A DNA stretch of 28,311 bases from NCBI GenBank assembly GCA_910592205.1, contig CAJVPJ010000328.1, forward strand, positions 1-28,311, given 5' to 3'. The position numbers and the translations under genes were made by a program. How positions within the stretch are numbered: the first letter of the stretch is position 1; every line of letters begins with the position of its first letter. This DNA comes from Paraglomus occultum (taxonomy: Eukaryota > Glomeromycota > Glomeromycetes > Paraglomerales > Paraglomeraceae). This document shows, piece after piece, positions 1 through 9,152 of the stretch. The notes under the pieces were generated by a model. It was not told the origin of the DNA, did no database searches, and was given only the letters and a program-made list of their open reading frames with translations.

Positions 1-524
1 GATTGAGTAACGCGATTGACATTTCTACCCGGACTTGGTAACCCATGAATTTCCGCATAGTTTTCGAGAAAATTCTTGACGGCGGTAGCAATGGTTATAT
101 CAATGGTTATTTTGGTTTTCCATCGCGGTATTCGTTTGATATTACCATGAATACGTGGCATTATACCATTCGCTGCTAGATGGTTTCTGACGTTTTCGAA
201 GTGAGTGCGGCCAATTCCTAACATATTGAGATACGTTTTTTGACAAAGAGGTGTGTTGCGATCTCAATAATAAAACGTTCGCTTATTAGTACGCGTTTTC
301 TTTTTCAGACGTCGGCTGGCCGTTATTTCTCCACCATTCATTGCTTTCAGTTGGGCCATTAAAAATATGTCTTGTTCGGATCTAGAGAGAGCTTGAAACG
401 CTTCACGTAATTCGGCAAACTTTTCTCTCGGAATCTTTTTTGAGCAACCGCAGTTGCAACCTATTTCCAAGAAACGTATTGCTTTTTCAAATTCGGTAGA
501 ACCATTATAATTATAATTTTCCAT
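1..524 (-). pseudogene. Transposase-like dispersed gene, 5' part, nonsense-broken
   Basis: Reading leftward from an ATG at 524, an 86-codon frame ends at TGA (266-264). The same frame then stays open to the window edge for about 87 more codons. The join is smooth: it runs TNKRTFYY, stop, DRNTPLCQKTYLNML, then FENVRNHL and FLENYAEIHGLPSPGRNVNR. A TGG-to-TGA change would explain the stop. The N-terminal part has a Cys-rich patch (GCNCGCSKKI) followed by LRE.F..LS.SEQDIFLMAQL. I recall this pattern from a large repeated family in Rhizophagus and some invertebrates, of about 600-700 residues, with the look of a transposase; the catalytic part would lie beyond the edge. So this is a decayed or interrupted copy. 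A stop-removing intron is possible, but nothing in the sequence suggests one. Family assignment is from memory and moderately sure; the broken frame is seen directly. Confidence 0.7.
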
Positions 525-828
525 ATACGGGTAATCCTATATATATAATTTTTATCATTTTGCAATTTTATTAGGTACATTCATAGCAATCACTAATTGT
601 AGCAATGGTTTCGCAAATATCAACTGCGGACAAATTCTAAACCAAACACAATGCTAATTATGAGAAATACTTTATCGGGAAAATCTTTTAACGTGCATAA
701 TTTGCTGTATTTTGTTTAGTAGAATCTGCTGATATTTCTTTTTCATAATCTCAGATGCAGTTACTTTCAAAGTGTCTTTCTCTATCTTCACATGCAAATT
801 ACTGCCCATCATGGTTAACGTCTAAAGC
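525..828. other. Intergenic spacer
   Basis: This is AT-rich spacer between the 5' end of the broken transposase-like gene and the 3' end of the Crinkler-like gene. I see no reading frame, hairpin or repeat worth naming. Confidence 0.5.
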
Positions 829-2710
829 TCACTTAAAATCATCCCCTATTAGGCGAAGAACACGGTCTTCCTTGTCATGACGCAAGATCGTAACTTGCTT
901 GTAATCATCCGAGTAGAGTACATGCCAGAACTTAGGATTTACACTTCGAACACGTTTGGAGTGATGACGAAAGTCAATAACAACCCATTCATTCATTGGA
1001 ATTACTCCATATGTACCACCTTGTTCAAATCGCTTTGCATGATCCCCCAACTTTTTACCCTCGCGCATCAGTTCAACCCCCCAGCCGTATTTACCATCGA
1101 CGTAAAAGTCAAGGAACCCATCTGAACCAAAGATATGCCCGACGTCAGCACTAATTGTCGCATCTTCTGGTATTGCAGTCTTTGCAGTACGGTACCATTC
1201 CATCTGCCAACTTCTTTCGAGCAAGTAGTTATCATACCCTCGTCCAAAAGAGTCGTTCAAGACAGTTGGAGACATTCGCTCAATGGTCCGTAACAAAAAT
1301 TCATCAAATATGTCTGTAGGAAAACTTGGCATCTTGACAGGTGCAGTAAACAGCCGGTTGCTCAGGACAATCCGAAAAATGGGAGCAGCAAAATACATCT
1401 TTCTCATGTCATGGTCATCAATAATAATGCCAATCTTGACAAATATTTCAACAGTTGGGTGTCCAATACGGTCGATAGAATCAAAAGTCGAGTCAGGATC
1501 ACACTTGAGTAATAATCTACGTAGAAAGTTGGCTTCCTGATCTTGCGGTTGCCAGTCACGTACCCAGTAAAAAGCACGCGATGCTGTTAAACGATCCAGA
1601 AAATCCTTTGAAGCAAGGTGCTTAAGCATGTCATTTGGTGACCCACCATCTGGGAATTTCTGGCGCAAATCTGACAAAGCTGTCCGGCACAAGCCAGCAT
1701 ATCCACGAGTAAAGTTGAATATTGTGTTCTCTACGAGTTTCGGGATGCTGAAGGGCCGGCCAACAGTACCACTCTGTCGCTTGTGGACATAATTTCTCAC
1801 GAGCTGTGCAAATTCATTCTGAGTCAAGCGAAGGGAGGATAATAGAAGGGCATCTGGGAACGTCATCGGTGTCACAATATTGTAAGTCGGGTGATATGTG
1901 CTCAAGAGGAGTATCCGGAAGTTATGGCTGCGTAGATCCGATAAAATAAATTTCAAAGACCCCCAAAAGGACGCGGCAGTATTATAAATAACCTGTGCCT
2001 CATCGACAATAATCTTAATTGGCATTGTATACTGCGTAAGACTCTCCCAAGAATTATTGGTTTTCGACTCCCAGTATGCATTAAAACGGGCGTAGGTGTA
2101 TTCTTCTTCTTCCAACTCCTTCGCAAATGCTGCTAGGTTAATATACACAGCATTAGTACCCTGAGTGCGGAAATGTTCTTGCAGCCGTCTGCCGAGCGTG
2201 GTCTTGCCCGAATATGGCGGACTGCGTACAAGGCCAACGCGGTGACTCTCCATATAGTCAGTGAATATCTTGAGACGCTCGGGTGTTATCACCATCAAAC
2301 TGTCAGGGCCATCTTCTGCTTCTTCAGGTATTATCTCTTCACTTACTCTGTCGACTACAGGGTTAACAAAAAAGTTATACTCCACTCTATGCCTACTGCG
2401 CCTGTTCTGACAGCATTCGAACTATTCTCCCTCCATTGCTTCTTCTCTACTTAACCCAAACGTTTCGTATCTTGTTTATTTGCCTTTCCAACGAGTTTAC
2501 GTATAACCCAACCTTTGCTACGACTCTGCTCTATGTCCCAAACCCAGCGCATGTCGTAATGCATTTTAACTATCCTCCCAATAAACGCGTATTCATTGCT
2601 TGCTTACCTTGTTGTTCTTTGAGGTATTTTTGATATTCTATTCTAACCTCGTCGTCATCAGCTTCAGGATGTTCTCTCCAGTATTGACGAGCAAAGGCGA
2701 ATTGGTCCAT
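829..2710 (-). CDS. Crinkler-type P-loop NTPase fused to PD-(D/E)XK-like nuclease
   Basis: Two exons are proposed: complement(829..2384, 2608..2710), 552 aa. Exon 2 alone is a 518-codon frame with no ATG at its beginning. Upstream on the minus strand, ATG at 2710 opens 34 codons (MDQFAFARQYWREHPEADDD...) that end at a strong AG|GTAAGC donor. The only phase-compatible acceptor in the open stretch gives exon 2 from 2384, although other AGs lie nearby, so the junction is tentative. Numbering from the exon 2 frame: Walker A at 51-63 (RSPPYSGKTT), Walker B at 125-130 (IIVDEA), a probable sensor at 161-166, then a helical linker. The C-terminal module at about 385-475 has GFLDFYV, WGVELMREGKK and DH..RF, the signature of restriction-like nuclease domains in Crinkler-related proteins. 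Family knowledge: this NTPase plus nuclease pairing is typical of Crinkler-RHS-type effectors, thought to derive from transposons and often to act in nuclei. No secretion signal is visible. A host-effector role is inference. Confidence 0.8.
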
Positions 2711-2754
2711 GTTTGTAAGTTATGAGAAGAAACAAAAGAACGTGTAGCTGCGCG

Positions 2755-2761
2755 TTTATAT
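2755..2761 (-). promoter_or_regulatory. TATA box of the Crinkler-like gene
   Basis: On the minus strand the sequence reads ATATAAA, about 45 bases upstream of the proposed ATG at 2710. That spacing suits a short leader and supports the added first exon. Confidence 0.4.
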
Positions 2762-3105
2762 CTGTCGCATATCACGTTGGCATGCATCAAATCAGATTGC
2801 CCTGTGATTGATGTTTGAAACTTGCAAAATCGTGCGTATGACGTTTACTTATTTTAATATTTGTCATACGACTAGTCCGAGTACCTACATTCTTTGTTTG
2901 ATAGAACATTGTCTCTAATTGTCACACAATATAAGTTCTAACGTATACTGCCATAAAGGACAACAAAGACGCCCAAAATGTGCTTTATATGCTTGAAATA
3001 GTCTTTGTTTATCGTCAAAAGAAAAAGGATTCAGAGATAAATCAAACGGTTTTTGTCTAGACTTTTAACAAATCGGCTACCTTTTATGAGCGTATGAAAT
3101 TACTG

Positions 3106-3113
3106 TATATAAA
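3106..3113 (+). promoter_or_regulatory. TATA box of the small membrane protein gene
   Basis: TATATAAA is followed by a pyrimidine-rich stretch (TCTCTCTTCTTC) near 3130 and by the ATG at 3228, about 115 bases on. Confidence 0.45.
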
Positions 3114-3227
3114 GCAAGACCGCCAGAATCTCTCTTCTTCATACCTAACGATCATCATCAATTTAAATTGATCGCAAAAATCAATCGTAAAAGTTATCTG
3201 ATCACTTTTGACTTAAACAAATTGAAA

Positions 3228-3645
3228 ATGCCCACTTTCACCAACGAATTCTATTGTGGATTACTGATCGGAATTCTCCTCAGCTTCATGCTTTATTATA
3301 AACTCCACACAAATAAACTTTACGACATCAATCAAAAGATTGATAAAATAATCAATTTAATCGAGCCTACGAAAAGGCGCAATAATAAATCAAGTAAACA
3401 ATTCGGCGAACGAAGTTACTTACCAGACGTCGAAAGATTGTGGAAGAACTTTAAAAATATTTTGTACGCAGAAAAATACGGAAGAAGCTGAAAGAATCGA
3501 TAATGATATCTCGACACAAACAAATAATGAGATTACCGAACCATCAAAAGTCGATACTGAGATCAGCCCTAAGATAAATGAGGGAACTAACGTTAACGAA
3601 ATTAGTGAGAATGTTATACCCCAATCTCAAGAAATAAAAATGTGA
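3228..3645 (+). CDS. Small single-pass membrane protein, apparently frameshifted
   Basis: ATG at 3228 opens an 87-codon frame that stops at 3491. Residues about 8-24 (YCGLLIGILLSFMLYY) form one clear membrane span near the N-terminus. A Lys- and Asn-rich segment follows, then PDVERLWKNFKNILYAE. The +1 frame continues with protein-like sequence (EEAERIDNDIST, EITEPSKVDTEISPKI, ISENVIPQSQEIKM) to TGA at 3643-3645. Dropping one A from the A5 run at 3472-3476 (or from 3453-3457) joins the two into one frame of about 138 codons. So the gene is a pseudogene, or carries a sequencing indel, or is spliced in a way I cannot see; an intron of under 40 bases would be needed. A TATA box precedes it. I do not recognise the family. 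The divergent Crinkler-like neighbour may be coincidence. Confidence 0.55.
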
Positions 3646-5032
3646 CTCCATACCTTGCATAACGGGAAAATAATATGTCCTCTTTGATTGAATCGCATTC
3701 TCAGATTCCGGTGGAAGGAATAGAAGCGATCTCTGTTATGGCAAGCACTTGATGTCACCGCTATCGGCACATATGTTACTTACTCTGGCGTTTCTCTCGC
3801 CATTTTCGGGGTAGTTATATAATTATACACTACATAGACTATAATTATACCACTTGGCCTATCATTGAAGTTTGTTAATTTTACAAGAAATATATGTCAA
3901 GTAAGCTTACCAAAGTAGACTCTGTACAGCATTTAGTGTGATGCCCTTCCTAAAGTCATCCCTTTTACAATGCTGCTATTATAAAACTATTTGGCTAAAG
4001 TTTATAATTTAAATTCAAAAGTGATAAAGTTATTGTGTTGCGAAATAACGGTCAAAGCAGTAAAAAGGTCGCATTGCCAGACTAAATAATAACAATGCAC
4101 AATGATATGATTACGAGCTGAGGCTTTTGACACTGTAATTAGACTAATTTAGAAAACTGCCTTGTATATATGCTCTGGGTATTAGTATTGAAAATTGTGA
4201 CCGGATTTTTTACGCGTCGTTGACAGCTATTTTAAGTCTGCGCGAATTCTAAGAGCTCCGATTAATGTGACGTCACATGTTCACTTTGTATTGCTATTTG
4301 TCACATTACGATTAGACAATGAATGTACACAAACCTGAACCGCTGATCTGCAAACACCATACATTAGTCTTGCTGTTGTGTCCGCATTCTTGTGATTACC
4401 AACTACACACAGCTCTTATTGAGTAGGACTCACACAAGTCAACCTGACATCAACATTCAACCCAGGCTACAACACGCTCCGTTCCTGGACCAATACACTC
4501 TATGACCTCAACAAACTACGACGTTTTCTCGAAATACAATCTCTAACGTGCCACAAATATTTTATCCGGTGAGTGAAATAATGCACAAGAAGAGCATAGA
4601 TAGGTAAAGAAGCGTTCGATAATATGCGATGAACCAGTAAACGTAAGCTTTCGATATAACAACAAAAATAGAAACAATACGACTCAAATACTGCCAACCT
4701 TTAAACAGCTTGTTTACCATAAACTTACTAGCATAAAATCAATCTGGCGTGCACTTTACTATTCTTTATATACAACTATAGTCGGCATACATTGCACCAA
4801 CAGAACGACCACATACAGAGCAGAGTGTGAAAAGAGGAAGAAGAGGCGAAAGAGCAAGTACTACGCGCTGGGGCCGGAAGACAAATCCAAGACGAGCCAG
4901 ACAGAGCAAATATACAACACACAAAGACTGCCATTGCTACTCTGCCCAACGTTCTCTTCTCTCGTCTTGTAACCGATTCTGTTCAACAGACGTTGTGCCC
5001 ATATACCTATATAGAACTGCAAACGATTGTCA
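3646..5032. other. Intergenic region upstream of the F-box gene
   Basis: This is about 1.4 kb without a firm gene. It holds a CRE-type palindrome (4265-4278), a copy of the AGACTNNAATTATACCACTT motif (3836-3855) that recurs in a palindrome near 26.8 kb, and an orphan exon-like block (4423-4568) ending at a GTGAGT donor. A TATA-like stretch (CTTTATATACA) near 4763-4773 may serve the F-box gene. The rest looks non-coding. Confidence 0.4.
4265..4278. promoter_or_regulatory. CRE-like palindrome (ATF/CREB site)
   Basis: ATGTGACGTCACAT is a perfect 14-base palindrome containing TGACGTCA, the canonical binding site of ATF/CREB bZIP factors. A further GTCACATT lies about 35 bases downstream, so the half-site recurs. 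It sits about 770 bases upstream of the F-box gene start. Function is inferred from the motif only. Confidence 0.4.
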
Positions 5033-7209
5033 ATGGCAAACGGTGAGAAAAGATTGATACAAGAAGATAGAATGGAAAAGAGAAAAGCAACAAAGAGACG
5101 TCAGACCGGAACCGCTAAAGACGACTTTGAGGTATGAAATATGCTTGGCTTGACTAGGTTTATGATGTGATATGACAGAAGTTAACAACTAGTCATGTTT
5201 TAATCTTGACTTTTAGTTTTAGCCAATATGCATTATAATTAAGACAGTAGATTTGTTATTTTACACATTCTTACCTCAATCTTCTCTATTCCTTACGTAC
5301 AACGAAATAGCTGAACCAAACTCCACCATCCTCTCCACGCCTCTCCCCACACATTACTCCATCTTCACTCGAGGCACCATCACAACTACAAGTCCAATCG
5401 CAAACTCACAGTTTACTTACATCTCAGTCTCACATTCTCACCGTATCACCTCCTCCCTCTCAGTCTTCGTCTCGTCCATCTTCACCAACACCATTGGAAA
5501 CGTCGCCCCTGATTTCACTGCCTCTCCGTCCATCTACTCCTACGCATAAACATTCAAGCAGTCATGATTCAATTATTACGTTGTTTGGGCGGGATAATGG
5601 AGGAGATAAAGATGGACACGCAAGTAATGGAAATGGTGTGATTATAAATGGTCCTAATAATATGAGTAATGGTAATATGAACAATAGTGTAGCCGGGAAT
5701 ACAACCACGCCTAATGGTACGACCATACAGTACAATCGCACAAAACACACTTCTTCCTCATCCTCATCCTCATCCTCGTCACCGTCATCGTCATCATCAT
5801 CACCGTCTTCATCACCATTGTTATCTGCCACTACTACCATTGCTATCAACGAGGATATAAAATGTCTTCCAAGCGCCTTTAGTACGTCTTCACCAGCCAT
5901 TACGACCACTGCTACACCGCAGCTTTCCACACGAACCCATCCGTCATGTTCACGCTGCCCGCCCGAAGTCTTCCTTACAATCTTCGAGCTCTTGTGTTCA
6001 ATCCATCAAAGTTCGCTTTTTTCATGCATTCTCGTGAACCGGGAATGGAATTTTATTGCTACGAGTGTTTTATGGAGCAATCCGCGTTTTTCTCATATGC
6101 GTGCATTGGATAAATTTATTGGAACTTTAGAGGCGGGACTTCGGGTTGGATCCAAAGAAAGGATAGAAAATAAGAGTGTTAAGAAGGATAGAAAAGGGAT
6201 AAGTAGCGGTGAAAATATAAAAAGGAGCGGTATTGGTCGTACGCGACGAGAGAGAAAGGAAGTTGGGTTAACGGAGGAGACGACAAGTCGAGTTAGCAGC
6301 CAAATAGATGTATCGCAAGTGGAAGGGCAGCTTGAAGAAGCTGATAAAGCGCTACAGGTGGCAAAAGACGATGAAACAGATCAGTTAGACAATGCAATAT
6401 CATTATCATCCTCATCATTATCGCCATCATCATCTTCATTACCAAGTGCATTATCTCAATCAGCATCAGCATCAGCATCATCCCCTCATCCATCACATCT
6501 ATCATCATCGCATGGCCCATCGCTACCCTCGATACCACAGTCCCATAATTCACGCTTGTCCAATCCATATCACCACTACCAATCCTACGTCCGGACGCTC
6601 GACCTAACCCACTTAACCGAACACGACCGCAACAGCTCTACCCTTTCCACACATCTTCTTCGCCTTCTTCCTATTATTCACGACGAAGGCTTCACCTCTC
6701 TCAACCTTTCCTTTGTGAAAGGTATCACTAATGCCTACCTTACGAAACTACTGTCCCCTTTTTTATCTCACATCAAAACTTTAAACCTTGCCGGCGGTTC
6801 TCGTTCTGATTCTTGCATATCGTCTGTGATTCCGAATTGTCTTTCTGTACAGCATTTGTCACTCGCGTGGAACACGGGAATATCGGATTCGAGTATTGAA
6901 TCCGTTGCGGAGCATGTTGGTTCAAAGCTGCGATCGTTGGATTTGACCAATTGTGAAAAAGTTAGTGACAGAGCTTTAATAGCAGTTGCCAAGGGATGTA
7001 CTAGGCTAAGAGTATTAAAAGTGAGTTATTGTAGGGGTATTAGCGAAGAAGGTATTAGCGAAGTAATGAAGAAATGTGAAGAGCTGGAGATATTGGATGT
7101 GATTGGCTGTTTGGGAATTAATAACGAATTCGTTAATACGATCAGAAACTGGGGCATAGGAAGAGGAGTTATGGTTTACACTTTTAGTGGTTCCCGCCGT
7201 GGTAACTAA
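5033..7209 (+). CDS. F-box and leucine-rich-repeat protein (SCF substrate receptor)
   Basis: The model is join(5033..5131, 5311..7209), 665 aa. The long frame has no ATG near its beginning but is open back to a TAG at 5308-5310, which doubles as a splice acceptor. ATG at 5033 opens 33 basic codons (MANGEKRLIQEDRMEKRKAT...) that end exactly in phase at GAG|GTATGA. F-box at about residues 248-292: CPPEVFLTIFELL, SLFSCILVNREWNFIATSVLW. Cys-type leucine-rich repeats follow at about 460-655 (VRTLDLTHL, IKTLNLAGG, LRSLDLTNC, LRVLKVSYC, LEILDVIGC), as in fungal Grr1/Pof2-like and AMN1-like proteins. Such proteins bind Skp1 through the F-box and present substrates to an SCF ubiquitin ligase. Between the F-box and the repeats lies a charged, Ser-rich insert of about 165 residues. 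Poly-Ser tracts are coded by TCN microsatellites. The substrate cannot be told from sequence. Confidence 0.85.
5752..5814 (+). repeat. TCN microsatellite coding poly-Ser
   Basis: A (TCN)n tract inside the F-box gene codes for about 20 Ser with a few Pro. The opposite strand is also open and codes for an Asp/Glu run, which is a by-product of the repeat and not a gene. Confidence 0.8.
6397..6509 (+). repeat. Second Ser-coding trinucleotide tract
   Basis: This imperfect TCA/TCN tract, with a short CAGCAT run, codes for a Ser/Ala-rich stretch in the insert between F-box and leucine-rich repeats. His- and Met-rich frames here in other phases are shadows. Confidence 0.7.
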
Positions 7210-9152
7210 TAAAGACCGCAACAACTGATCAGGAATCCTGTGGGATGAGCAGATGAGTGGAAGAAATGGTAATGGTTAGACGGAGCGCATTTAAAAGAAG
7301 AAAGTCAAAAATAGTTGTTTGTATTAATGTAAAGTTTTGCTCTTGTTGCTCCTTCTTTTTGGTAATTAATTAGTTCAGAATAAGAATCATGATATTTATT
7401 GATCATTAAACTCAATGTTTGTGCATGCGAATTTAAAAATTTACTCAGTTTGCTACATTTTGCACAAGAGACTTGATACGAATAATATCCGCTACTAATA
7501 GGTCCAACGAAAGACGACCAGAGCCTTTTGCTTTCCTGGATGGATATTTCCATGGACATATTGATTTCAACAGCTGTTTATTACACGCCAAGATATTATA
7601 AATAATTACATTGTTTGTCAAAGATATCATAAAATTTTGCATGGTCTGTAGAAAATAAATTCGAAACGTTATAATACGATTAGAACTTGTACATTTGAGA
7701 AATTGAAGATAGAAAGTATGTATTCTTTTGTTCGAAGCCGACCTTCAATTTTTGTATTGTGTACCGTGATCCATGTCCAACACCCCAAGCATGCAATCAT
7801 CATACTAATTATAATTACTGTTTAATGCATTTAAAGCTTTGAACTCCTTCCACTGCATCAGCACATTATATCTCTCCTTTAACCTCTCTTCCAGTTTTCA
7901 TTGATATATTATTGCTGTTTTCTTAAACGTTTTTGTGATATAATGAGTGCTGAAGCACTAGAGGCGACAATACGCGTATAATGTCAAATGACAATGATCA
8001 AGAATATTTAAAGAGCGTTATTGTATATAAATATTTAATAGAATCGTTTTTTTGTCTTTGAATCGCTGTTCATAATCCATCAGATTACTGCCCTGACGCG
8101 GACAGCCATGGGATTTATGAATGGCTCCCCCAACCTTACAGGTGTATGAGCCATTTTGCGTGTGACGAATTGACAAGGGTGTATTGCGACTGGTTGTTTT
8201 GCATGATTGTTGTTGTTCATGCTTGCCTAAATATTTATAAAACAGAGTTGAGTTTGCAAATTAGCCTGCAAGAAATTAATTGTCAACATAATAATAAATC
8301 AATTACTCACATCACTTCTCGTTTGATTTCTGTGATGTCTTCGTTTCTCTGCACCCAACTTTGTTGCATTTGAAATATTGTTGTTTTGTTTTCAGGAACT
8401 GTTGGAGGGAAAGCACGTGTCTTCCTATAACGTACTGTAAACTTCTTTCTTCAGATAATTAACTTCTATTTTTCTCGATTATTATTGTGTGCGCGATTTC
8501 GATACGTATAGTGTATTTATTGCTATGAAGATCTCACGATCGATCATGATGTATTTTCGTGCAAGCAAAAAAACCGCCCATTATCTCTTGCACTTATCTA
8601 GCAGTTAACAATTATCTTAACAGCATTAAATGGGTTTTCTTTACTTAATATACTGGAAGATCACGTGCAACTTTTACAGCACCTACGCTAAAGCTAAAAT
8701 TATATCCCCAATTCAAGTTGCAGAATGATCTGATCTTTCAGTCAGTTATAATGCATGGGTTATTGTCCTTGTCGTGTCCCAAGCTCGCCCGATGTTATGA
8801 CGTTAAAATTAACAACTTTTGTGCTGTGACTTCAGCAATTTCTCCCTTGGCTTTCACGCGGATCAAGAGTATTACAGTAATAACAATGTGCTTTAAATAC
8901 AACGTTTATTATATGCATGCAGCTAAACTTAATATGACCGTATTTCACTGATTGCAAAAAAAAAGTAAATATTAATAACGGATTATAATACTACAAGATA
9001 ATACGTTACAAAGGACGCCAACAAGAATACCAGCCACATAGAAAACCTTTCCATTCAAAGATTAATAGTTCATTCCTCTCACGATCTCCTCCTTTGCCTA
9101 GTCGTTCGTTTCAATGTCCACACCACCTACGTTGATCTGCTCTCTACCAGAA
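7210..9152. other. Intergenic region between convergent genes
   Basis: This is the 3' flank of both the F-box gene (+) and CDH1 (-), about 1.9 kb and AT-rich. Small frames exist on both strands, for example 7305-7559 (-) and 8146-8373 (+). None has a domain, good start context or supporting splice pattern. I see no RNA gene or clear repeat. Confidence 0.4.

Larger units (their letters stand above)
2711..3227. promoter_or_regulatory. Shared divergent promoter region
   Basis: These 517 bases separate the start codons of the Crinkler-like gene (-) and the small membrane protein gene (+). Each side has its own TATA-like motif, at 2755-2761 (-) and 3106-3113 (+). No other frame or repeat stands out. 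Confidence 0.4.

Noticed and set aside
877-1540. Plus-strand frames of 82 and 85 codons
   Set aside because: They lie inside the Crinkler-like gene on the opposite strand and have no domain.
5562-5930. Minus-strand 122-codon frame with an Asp/Glu run
   Set aside because: It is the complement of the poly-Ser microsatellite in the F-box gene.
6293-6607. Met-rich (-) and His-rich (+) frames
   Set aside because: Off-frame readings of the TCA repeat in the F-box gene.
7305-7559. Minus-strand 84-codon frame starting near MEISIQESKRLW
   Set aside because: It overlaps the likely 3' UTR of the F-box gene and shows no domain, no splice context and no promoter. It cannot be excluded as a small gene.
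8146-8373. Plus-strand 75-codon frame
   Set aside because: Cys-rich, chance-like composition with no domain and no clear promoter.
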